Shown here: in pieces, positions 1 to 5,341 of the stretch
Position numbering within the stretch: position 1 is the stretch's first letter
How the letters are laid out: each line of letters starts with the position of its first letter
Source: GCA-2687515 sp963582805
GTDB lineage: Bacteria; Pseudomonadota; Alphaproteobacteria; Rhodospirillales; UBA2165
Length of the DNA: 6,819 nucleotides
Assembly (NCBI GenBank): GCA_963582805.1
Contig: CAUZTZ010000241.1
Span: 1-6,819 of the forward strand
Direction of reading: 5' to 3'
Notes under the pieces: model-generated
Databases searched by the model: none
The model's input: the letters and a program-made list of their open reading frames with translations, nothing else
Told to the model about the DNA's origin: nothing
Made by a program: the position numbers and the translations under genes

Positions 1-1
1 T

Positions 2-20
2 TTGTTAACTTAGTCAACAA
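2..20. repeat. Imperfect palindrome in AT-rich leader
   Basis: TTGTT (2-6) is complementary to AACAA (16-20), with one mismatch (7/15), two further pairs (8-9 with 13-14) and a three-base centre. It is followed at once by TATATC (21-26). The shape fits an operator half-site pair or a small hairpin near a promoter or gene end. Only the window edge is visible, so its role, and whether it belongs to folK or to a gene outside the window, is unknown. Confidence 0.25.
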
Positions 21-121
21 TATATCAATTGCTGTTTGCTGTCTAGCTGGCATCGCGCGTTACCAGCATCGCAAGCCTACAATTATTGGTGAGTTGCGCC
101 GAATTCGCCATCGGACACGGA

Positions 122-129
122 AAGGGAAG
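122..129 (+). promoter_or_regulatory. Shine-Dalgarno of folK that fixes a TTG start
   Basis: The purine run AAGGGAAG ends 4 nt before TTG at 134. The protein read from that TTG begins Met-Ile-Tyr-Leu-Ala-Ile-Gly-Ser-Asn, which is where HPPK proteins normally begin. The longer reading from TTG 86 adds 16 residues that do not resemble the family, so 134 is preferred. Confidence 0.65.
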
Positions 130-133
130 ACCA

Positions 134-628
134 TTGATTTACCTGGCCATCGGCTCAAATCTGCCATCCGCCGCCTATGGCGAGCCGCAGGCGAACTGCG
201 ACGCGGCGATAACGCTGCTGGCCCGGGCGGGGATCACTATCGAAGCCTGCTCGCCCTGGTATGAAAGCCGGCCCATACCGGCTTCGGGCCAACCTAATTT
301 CGTCAATGGCGTTGCCGCCGTATCTTGCACCTTGAGCCCCCAAGCCATGCTGGAAACCTGCCAAGGCATCGAAAACACAGCCGGGCGGGTACGGGCTGCG
401 CCCGTCAACGCGGCGCGCATTCTCGATATCGACATCATCGATTGGAACGGCGCATCGATCCAGGAGGCTGGCCTGAAAATTCCTCATCCGAGGCTCATCG
501 AGCGTTTGTTCGTGCTCGGCCCGCTCCGCGATATCGCGCCCGAATGGCGCCATCCGGTTACCGGTATGGCCATCAACGATTTGATCGCTGCCCTTGGATC
601 GGCGCAAATAATTCGGAAGCTCGGCTAA
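134..628 (+). CDS. folK: 2-amino-4-hydroxy-6-hydroxymethyldihydropteridine pyrophosphokinase (HPPK)
   Basis: This cytoplasmic folate enzyme moves pyrophosphate from ATP to 6-hydroxymethyl-7,8-dihydropterin, making the substrate for dihydropteroate synthase. The 164-residue product is normal family length. It shows the N-terminal Ile-Gly-Ser-Asn-Leu strand (6-10), a GQPNF motif (52-56) with Asn58, and the ATP/metal-binding region at 84-101. There Arg85, Arg87, Arg95, Asp98 and Asp100 line up with E. coli Arg82, Arg84, Arg92 and the metal ligands Asp95 and Asp97. His118 and Arg124 match E. coli His115 and Arg121. Val91 and Asn92 replace E. coli Arg88 and Trp89. Asn at the second position is, as I recall, common in alphaproteobacteria. 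The start is TTG, chosen because of the Shine-Dalgarno and the family N terminus. rpoZ follows after 119 nt with its own likely promoter. No other folate gene is in view. Confidence 0.95.
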   Translation: MIYLAIGSNLPSAAYGEPQANCDAAITLLARAGITIEACSPWYESRPIPASGQPNFVNGVAAVSCTLSPQAMLETCQGIENTAGRVRAAPVNAARILDIDIIDWNGASIQEAGLKIPHPRLIERLFVLGPLRDIAPEWRHPVTGMAINDLIAALGSAQIIRKLG

Positions 629-644
629 TCTGGCGTCATGCGCC

Positions 645-672
645 TTGTGTTTTTGCGATAGGAGGGTATATA
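645..672 (+). promoter_or_regulatory. Candidate sigma-70-type promoter for rpoZ
   Basis: TTGTGT (645-650) and TATATA (667-672) are separated by 16 nt and lie in the folK-rpoZ gap, about 75 nt before the rpoZ start. The -35 keeps the TTG core and the -10 matches TATAAT at five of six positions. It could drive rpoZ and, by read-through, rsh. The call rests on sequence resemblance only. Confidence 0.45.
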
Positions 673-747
673 GACGCCACCCCAATCACTGGCAGTGGCG
701 GAACCGGCCCAATTCGGGCGTTCCATGCCCGCATCTAGGAGATTTCA

Positions 748-1191
748 ATGGCGCGTGTCACCGTTGAGGACTGCATCGAAAAAATTCCCAATCGATTTGA
801 TCTGGTTCTGGTCGCATCCCAGCGCGCCCGCGCCCTGGCTTCCGGCACGGAATTGACCGTCGAGAGGGATAACGACAAAAATCCGGTCATTGCCTTGCGG
901 GAAATCGCCGATGAAACCATCCAGATTGCCGAAGTTGAAGAAGCCATGATCAAGGGTCTGCAAAAGCATTTGGAGCCCGATGTTCCCGACGACGAGGAAA
1001 TGGATCAGCTCACTTCGGGCGACGATTTCATGAACATGGCGGGCGAATTGAAACCCGACATGGTATTGGGCGCCAGCGCCGATGCCTCTGAAATGCCGGC
1101 CTTTACCGATAATATCATCGAACAGGACGGCTCGGACGCGGATGCGAACGGCGGCGGCGCAAAAGACGCCGGCGAAGAGGCGGACAAGTAG
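748..1191 (+). CDS. rpoZ: DNA-directed RNA polymerase omega subunit
   Basis: Omega is the small RNA polymerase subunit that holds and helps fold beta-prime. In proteobacteria its N terminus also forms part of a ppGpp-binding site. Residues 1-70 are the omega fold: the start is Met-Ala-Arg-Val-Thr-Val-Glu-Asp, followed by NRFDLVLVASQRAR (15-28) and DNDKNPVIALREIA (41-54), which is diagnostic. The start is ATG with an AGGAG Shine-Dalgarno at 737-741, 6 nt upstream. At 147 residues it is longer than the E. coli protein (91). The extra part, about residues 75-147, has 22 Asp/Glu against 3 Lys, is rich in Gly, Ala and Ser, and looks disordered. Alphaproteobacterial omegas often have C-terminal extensions. 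A promoter-like pair lies upstream and rsh lies 132 nt downstream, a linkage also seen as rpoZ-spoT in enterobacteria. Confidence 0.96.
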   Translation: MARVTVEDCIEKIPNRFDLVLVASQRARALASGTELTVERDNDKNPVIALREIADETIQIAEVEEAMIKGLQKHLEPDVPDDEEMDQLTSGDDFMNMAGELKPDMVLGASADASEMPAFTDNIIEQDGSDADANGGGAKDAGEEADK

Positions 1192-1202
1192 CCTTATTTA
1201 AC

Positions 1203-1241
1203 GGCGCCTGAAGCGCTTTTGTAATTCTTTTTCTTTCTTTT
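1203..1241 (+). terminator. Weak terminator-like hairpin and pyrimidine tract after rpoZ
   Basis: GCGC (1204-1207) pairs with GCGC (1213-1216) across a five-base loop, extended by one G-T pair, and is followed by TTTT (1217-1220) and then a run of almost only T and C at 1225-1242. The stem is too short for a strong intrinsic terminator. It could cause partial termination between rpoZ and rsh, or the pyrimidine tract could bind Rho or be incidental. Confidence 0.28.
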
Positions 1242-1279
1242 CGCATTTGCCGGGCTAGTTTAAGAGGTCTGCAAGTGAG

Positions 1280-1308
1280 GCACCCCTGATTGCGCCACAG
1301 GGGGGTGC
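1280..1308 (+). promoter_or_regulatory. Hairpin in the rsh leader next to its Shine-Dalgarno
   Basis: GCACCCC (1280-1286) pairs with GGGGTGC (1302-1308) to give a seven-pair, GC-rich stem with a 15-base loop. No T-run follows, so it is not an intrinsic terminator. The stem ends 5 nt before the purine-rich ribosome site GAAAGGAA (1313-1320) of rsh, so a folded leader could crowd ribosome entry. Regulation is inference. Confidence 0.3.
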
Positions 1309-1323
1309 GGCGGAAAGGAAGCG

Positions 1324-3480
1324 ATGATACGCCAGTTCGAACTCGTCGAAGCGGTAAAATCGTACGACCGGATGGTCGACGAAGACGCGCTCAACCGTGC
1401 CTATGTGTTTGCCATGAAGGCGCACGGCAATCAAAAGCGCGCCTCCGGCGATCCCTATTTCCTGCATCCCCTGGAAGTCGCCGGCATCCTCACCAAATAT
1501 AAGCTCGATACCTCTTCGATCATCACCGCGTTGCTGCACGACACCATCGAAGACACCGACGTTACGTCCACCGACGTGAACGAGCAGTTCGGCGAAGAGA
1601 TTGCGCAACTGGTCGATGGCGTCACCAAGCTGACCCAGATCGAATTGCAGTCACAGCAATCGGATCAGGCCGAGAATTTCCGCAAACTGCTGCTCGCCAT
1701 GTCCGAAGATATCCGCGTGCTGCTGGTCAAGCTGGCCGACCGGCTGCACAACATGCGCACCCTTGAATATATCAAGAGCGCCGATAAGCGGCGGCGCATC
1801 GCCTCGGAAACCATGGAAATATACGCGCCCCTGGCCGAACGCATCGGCATGCAGGAGCTCAAGAACGAGCTCGAAGATTTGTCCTTTGCCGAATTGAACA
1901 CCGAGGCGCGGAACTCGATCATTCAGCGCCTGCAATTCCTGCGTGATCAAGGCCGCGACAATGTGGAAGCCATCATCACCGAGCTCACCGAAACCATGCG
2001 CGCCGAGAAATTGCGGGCCACCGTCAACGGCCGCGAAAAACTCCCCTATTCCATCTGGCGCAAGACACAGCGCAAAAAAGTCTCCTTCGAACAGGTTGCT
2101 GATATTATGGCGTTTCGGGTGCTGGTTGAGAATTCCGAAGAATGCTACCGCGCCCTCGGCATCATTCATTCCGCCTATTCGAGCGTGCCGGGGCGCTTTA
2201 AGGATTACATCTCGACGCCCAAGCCGAACGGCTACCAGTCCCTGCACACCTCGGTGATCGGCCCGGCCAAGCAGCGCATCGAACTTCAAATCCGCACCCA
2301 CGATATGCACGAGGTGGCCGAATTGGGCGTCGCCGCCCATTGGCAATACAAACATGGGCTCGACCACAATCATGGCCACGATTACCGCTGGCTCCGGGAA
2401 TTGCTGGAAATTCTCGACCATGCCGCGTCGCCCGATGATTTTCTGGAACATACCAAGCTGGAAATGTTTGCCGATCAGGTGTTCTGCTTTACCCCGGCGG
2501 GCGAGGTGATCGCGCTGCCCGGCGGCGCCACGCCGGTGGATTTCGCCTACGCCGTCCATTCCGAAGTGGGCGACACCTGCGTCGGCGCCAAAATCAACGG
2601 CCGTTCGACGCCGCTGCGCACCGAGTTGGAGAACGGCGACCAGGTGGAGATTATCACCTCGGGCGCGCAAACGCCGTCGCCCATGTGGGAGAATTTCGTG
2701 GTCACCGGCAAGGCGCGCTCCCGTATCCGGCGCTTCATCCGGCTGCGCGAGAAAGAGGAATATATGGTGCTCGGCCGCGCCATTCTCGAGCGCGCCTTCG
2801 CCCGCGAGGACTACGCCTTCAACGAGGCCTTGCTGGGCGATGTGCTGGCCGTGTTTGCGGTTGCCTCCAATGATGATCTGGCCGCCGCAGTCGGCGCCGG
2901 GGAAATCGCCGGGCGCCAGGTTCTGGAAGCGGTCTATCCGGGCATCAAAGATAGGCGCCGCGACGGCAAGGTTATCCAACTGGTCAAGGCCATGAACCCG
3001 CGCCGGCCAAAGAAGGCGGACGGCAAGGATGGCGGCATTCCGATCAAAGGCCTGATCCCGGGCATGGCGCTGCATTTCGCCGCCTGCTGTAACGCGCTTC
3101 CAGGGGATCGCATCGTCGGCATCATCACCAAGGGCAGGGGCGTCACTATCCACACCATTGATTGCGAAACCCTGGAAGAATTCGCCGACATGGAGGAACG
3201 CTGGCTCGACGTGTCGTGGGATGCGGACGCCATTGACGAATATCATGTGGCGCGCGTCGAATTGATTGTCACCAACGAGACCGGCAGCCTGGGCGAGCTG
3301 TCCACCGTGATCGCCCGCGGCGACGGCAATATCTCCAATTTGAAAATTACCAACCGGACAACGGAATTTTTCGATATCATGATCGACATCCAGGTGCGTG
3401 ATGTGAAGCACCTGACAAACATCATCGCCGCGCTCCGGGCATCGCCGGTGATAAATTCTGTTGAAAGAGCGCGCGGATAG
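1324..3480 (+). CDS. rsh: Bifunctional (p)ppGpp synthetase/hydrolase (RelA/SpoT homologue)
   Basis: This cytoplasmic, ribosome-associated enzyme makes and degrades (p)ppGpp in the stringent response. The 718 residues show the full long-RSH layout. The HD hydrolase (about 25-190) keeps its metal and catalytic residues: His48, His72-Asp73, Glu76-Asp77, Asp139 and Asn143. The synthetase (about 235-345) has Asp260, the RFKD tetrad (291-294), KPNGYQSLHT (300-309) and Glu320 of ELQIRT. The RXKD form of the tetrad marks bifunctional enzymes, as opposed to the acidic EXDD of synthetase-only RelA. A TGS domain (about 384-447), a helical part, a conserved-cysteine zinc-finger domain (Cys588, Cys589, His610, Cys614) and a C-terminal ACT domain (about 643-716) follow. 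Both activities should therefore be present. ATG 1324 follows GAAAGGAA (1313-1320), and the N terminus MIRQFELVEAVKSYD matches what I recall of alphaproteobacterial homologues. rpoZ lies upstream. Often annotated relA, spoT or rsh. Confidence 0.97.
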   Translation: MIRQFELVEAVKSYDRMVDEDALNRAYVFAMKAHGNQKRASGDPYFLHPLEVAGILTKYKLDTSSIITALLHDTIEDTDVTSTDVNEQFGEEIAQLVDGVTKLTQIELQSQQSDQAENFRKLLLAMSEDIRVLLVKLADRLHNMRTLEYIKSADKRRRIASETMEIYAPLAERIGMQELKNELEDLSFAELNTEARNSIIQRLQFLRDQGRDNVEAIITELTETMRAEKLRATVNGREKLPYSIWRKTQRKKVSFEQVADIMAFRVLVENSEECYRALGIIHSAYSSVPGRFKDYISTPKPNGYQSLHTSVIGPAKQRIELQIRTHDMHEVAELGVAAHWQYKHGLDHNHGHDYRWLRELLEILDHAASPDDFLEHTKLEMFADQVFCFTPAGEVIALPGGATPVDFAYAVHSEVGDTCVGAKINGRSTPLRTELENGDQVEIITSGAQTPSPMWENFVVTGKARSRIRRFIRLREKEEYMVLGRAILERAFAREDYAFNEALLGDVLAVFAVASNDDLAAAVGAGEIAGRQVLEAVYPGIKDRRRDGKVIQLVKAMNPRRPKKADGKDGGIPIKGLIPGMALHFAACCNALPGDRIVGIITKGRGVTIHTIDCETLEEFADMEERWLDVSWDADAIDEYHVARVELIVTNETGSLGELSTVIARGDGNISNLKITNRTTEFFDIMIDIQVRDVKHLTNIIAALRASPVINSVERARG

Positions 3481-3503
3481 ATCATAAATTGCGCTGCGTA
3501 CAG

Positions 3504-3527
3504 GTGCCGGCCTTATGCGGCGGGCAC
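3504..3527 (+). other. Short hairpin in the rsh-DUF2062 gap
   Basis: GTGCC (3504-3508) pairs with GGCAC (3523-3527). After one G-G mismatch, GCC (3510-3512) pairs with GGC (3519-3521), leaving a six-base loop. It starts 23 nt after the rsh stop and no T-run follows, so it is at best a pause, an RNA-stability element or a Rho-linked end. The rest of the 78-nt gap shows no clear promoter. Confidence 0.22.
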
Positions 3528-3558
3528 CATCGGGTATGATTGGAGCCGGCTTCCCACA

Positions 3559-4182
3559 ATGTTTCGCCGAAGACACAAGCTGCAACCCATGGACTGGGTC
3601 CGGAACCTGATCTGGCCGCGCATCGGCTGGCGGCGGGTCTGGTTCTATTGGATGGCCCGCATGGGGCGTCTGCCCGGCTCGGACTATTCGCTGTCGGCGG
3701 GGTTTGCGTTCGGCGCCGCCATGTCGTTCACCCCATTCGTTGGATTTCACTTTGTTCTGGCGGCGCTGACGGCCTGGATCTTCCGCGCTAATATCGTGGC
3801 CTCGGCTATCGGCACCGCGGTCGGCAATCCCTGGACCTTCCCGTTCATTTGGATTTGGATTTACAATCTCGGAATCTGGCTGGGATTTGAGCGTCCCGAT
3901 GGCGGCCACTCAAAGGTGGATTTCGCAAGCTTTTTCGGCAACCTGTTGAAGACATTCCTGCGCTTCGATCTGAATTATCTGGTGGAATCGGCCTGGCCGA
4001 TCCTGGGGCCCATGCTGCTCGGCTCGGTGCCGACCGTGATTGTCGCCTGGCTGGTATTTTTCCTGGCCTGGCGTTGGAGCATCGGCGCCTATAGAAAGGC
4101 GCGGGCGCACCGCCGCCGAGGCCGGCAACGCAAGAATAGGAAAGGTGAGGGCGATGGTTCCCTTTCTGCGCCTCGGCGTTAA
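3559..4182 (+). CDS. DUF2062 inner-membrane protein
   Basis: A 207-residue membrane protein of the DUF2062 family, whose biochemical function is not established. The short basic N-terminal region (MFRRRHK) and an RIGWRR segment (21-26) precede hydrophobic stretches at about 44-77 and 79-109 and another at about 143-173. Family hallmarks are FTPFVGFHF (57-65) and GTAVGNPWTFP (85-95). The C-terminal tail (about 179-207) is very rich in Arg and Lys and probably cytoplasmic. ATG 3559 is chosen because the basic N terminus fits what I recall of relatives. Its ribosome site is poor: the nearest candidate, GGAG at 3542-3545, is 13 nt away. A second Met at residue 11 is a less likely start. The last 29 nt overlap pdxJ, so translation of the two is probably coupled. 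From memory, DUF2062 genes often sit beside pdxJ in alphaproteobacteria. Confidence 0.88.
   Translation: MFRRRHKLQPMDWVRNLIWPRIGWRRVWFYWMARMGRLPGSDYSLSAGFAFGAAMSFTPFVGFHFVLAALTAWIFRANIVASAIGTAVGNPWTFPFIWIWIYNLGIWLGFERPDGGHSKVDFASFFGNLLKTFLRFDLNYLVESAWPILGPMLLGSVPTVIVAWLVFFLAWRWSIGAYRKARAHRRRGRQRKNRKGEGDGSLSAPRR
4141..4150 (+). promoter_or_regulatory. Shine-Dalgarno of pdxJ inside the DUF2062 gene
   Basis: AAAGGTGAGG ends 3 nt before ATG 4154 and decides the pdxJ start. The frame is open upstream to 4040, but that stretch is the DUF2062 coding sequence read in another frame and has no resemblance to PdxJ. Reading from 4154 gives the expected N terminus Leu-Gly-Val-Asn-Val-Asp-His. Confidence 0.6.
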
Positions 4183-4921
4183 CGTCGATCACGTGGCCAC
4201 CATCCGCAATGCGCGCGGCGGCGGCCATCCCGATCCGGTACAGGCGGCAATGCTGGCCGCTAAGGCCGGCGCCGACGGCATCACCGCCCATCTCCGCGAA
4301 GACCGGCGCCATATATCCGATGCCGATATCGAGCGTCTGATGGCCAAGATTGCCATTCCGTTGAACCTGGAGATGGCGGCCACCGATGAAATGCTCGAAA
4401 TCGCGCTCCGCCACGGCCCCAACGCGGCCTGCATCGTGCCCGAAAAGCGCCAGGAACGGACCACCGAGGGCGGCCTGGATGCCGCCGCCGGCCACAACCA
4501 TCTGGCGCCGTTCGTTGCCGCCATGGGCGCCGCCGGCATCCGCGTCTCGCTGTTCGTCGAGCCCGAAATCCGTCAACTGGACGCCGCCCAATCGCTCGGC
4601 GCGCCGGTGGTGGAACTGCACACCGGCGCCTATTGCGAGGCTTTGTTGGGCGCCAATCGGGCCGCATGCGAGGCTGAGCTGGCGCGCATTCAAGGCGCCG
4701 CCAAATATGCCACGCAAATCGGCCTCGAATGCCATGCGGGGCATGGGCTTGGCTTCGACAGCGTCGGCGCCATCGCACAAATACCGGAAATCGCTGAATT
4801 GAATATCGGTCATTTCCTTATCGGCGAGGCGATTTTCTCCGGCCTCGACAGCGCCATCCGGCGCATGCGTGCGCTAATGGACACGGCGCGCGCCGCAAAC
4901 ACCGGCGCGCAGTCGGCCTGA
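4154..4921 (+). CDS. pdxJ: Pyridoxine 5'-phosphate synthase
   Basis: PdxJ condenses 1-deoxy-D-xylulose 5-phosphate with 3-amino-2-oxopropyl phosphate (1-amino-acetone 3-phosphate) to form pyridoxine 5'-phosphate. This is the last ring-closing step of the DXP-dependent vitamin B6 pathway, in the cytoplasm. The 255-residue product is of normal length and is a TIM barrel in this family. Motifs visible in order are GVNVDHVATIRNARGG (8-23), PDPVQAA (26-32), GADGITAHLREDRRHISD (39-56) with the catalytic-type His46, NLEMA (71-75) with Glu73, VPEKRQE..TEGGLD (95-109), HTGAY (156-160), AGHGL (195-199) with His197, and an ELNIGHFLIGEA phosphate loop near the C terminus. The start overlaps the DUF2062 gene by 29 nt and the stop lies 11 nt before acpS, so the three genes look like one transcription unit. 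No pdxA or pdxH is in the window. Confidence 0.97.
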   Translation: MVPFLRLGVNVDHVATIRNARGGGHPDPVQAAMLAAKAGADGITAHLREDRRHISDADIERLMAKIAIPLNLEMAATDEMLEIALRHGPNAACIVPEKRQERTTEGGLDAAAGHNHLAPFVAAMGAAGIRVSLFVEPEIRQLDAAQSLGAPVVELHTGAYCEALLGANRAACEAELARIQGAAKYATQIGLECHAGHGLGFDSVGAIAQIPEIAELNIGHFLIGEAIFSGLDSAIRRMRALMDTARAANTGAQSA

Positions 4922-4932
4922 AGGCTCAAGTC

Positions 4933-5340
4933 ATGATCCTCGGCATCGGCAGCGATCTGATCGATATCACCCGCGTCGAAAAGACCCTGGAACGCTTTGG
5001 CGAGCGTTTCACCATGCGCATCTTCACCGAGATCGAGCGCGCCAAGTCGGATAAAAGGCGTCTCCGCGCCGCATCCTATGCAAAGCGCTTCGCCGCCAAG
5101 GAGGCGTGCTCTAAGGCCCTCGGCACCGGCTTTCGCAAAGGCGTCTTCTGGCGCGATCTGGGCGTCGTCAACCGGCCCGGCGGGCAGCCGACCATGGCGC
5201 TCACCGGCGGCGCGGCGGAGCGGCTGGCCGCCATGGTGCCGCCCGGCATGGCGGCCCGCATCGATGTTACCATCACCGATGATTTCCCCCTGGCGCAGGC
5301 CATTGTCATCATCTCGGCGGTTCCGGAAGAGCAAGCCTGA
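4933..5340 (+). CDS. acpS: Holo-[acyl-carrier-protein] synthase
   Basis: AcpS transfers 4'-phosphopantetheine from coenzyme A to a serine of acyl carrier protein, turning on fatty-acid synthesis. The 135-residue product is close to the usual length of about 120-140 residues. The N-terminal GIGSDLIDITRVE (4-16) carries the Mg2+-binding Asp8, and RFAAKEACSKALGTG (52-66) carries the second metal ligand, Glu57, and the CoA-binding lysine. The ATG follows the pdxJ stop by 11 nt, with AAGG (4921-4924) overlapping that stop codon as a modest ribosome site. The pdxJ-acpS pair is a classic bacterial neighbourhood. The next gene starts 1 nt after its stop, so it should be co-transcribed with it. Confidence 0.96.
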   Translation: MILGIGSDLIDITRVEKTLERFGERFTMRIFTEIERAKSDKRRLRAASYAKRFAAKEACSKALGTGFRKGVFWRDLGVVNRPGGQPTMALTGGAAERLAAMVPPGMAARIDVTITDDFPLAQAIVIISAVPEEQA

Positions 5341-5341
5341 T

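Larger units (their letters stand above)
1..133. other. Upstream leader region of folK
   Basis: No gene is supported here. The first 35 bases are AT-rich compared with the rest of the window and hold an imperfect palindrome, listed separately. A TACAAT hexamer at 78-83 resembles a -10 element, but I see no matching -35 at 16-18 nt upstream, so no promoter is called. GCATCGC occurs twice, at 50-56 and 66-72, and GCTGG (46-50) can pair with CCAGC (63-67). These are short enough to be chance. The reading frame of folK stays open upstream to a TTG at 86, but the sequence there does not look like the family's N terminus. Confidence 0.4.

Noticed and set aside
86..133. Longer FolK starting at TTG 86
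   Set aside because: The 16 added residues do not resemble HPPK, whereas TTG 134 has a strong Shine-Dalgarno and the expected N terminus.
1651..3909. Open frame of 752 codons on the minus strand, antisense to rsh and the DUF2062 gene
   Set aside because: It mirrors two well-identified plus-strand genes in GC-rich DNA, where codon bias leaves antisense frames open. Its protein is His/Gly/Ala-rich without a recognisable domain.
4040..4153. Possible 38-residue N-terminal extension of PdxJ
   Set aside because: It is the 3' end of the DUF2062 gene in another frame. PdxJ proteins begin where ATG 4154 places the start.
3845..4813. Open frame of 322 codons on the minus strand across DUF2062 and pdxJ
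   Set aside because: Same effect: it lies antisense to two confident genes and shows no family motif.
4997..5341. Possible 115-residue N-terminal extension of the glycosyltransferase
   Set aside because: This stretch is acpS read in another frame, rich in Ser, Arg and Pro. ATG 5342 has a ribosome site, and the glycosyltransferase fold begins right after it.
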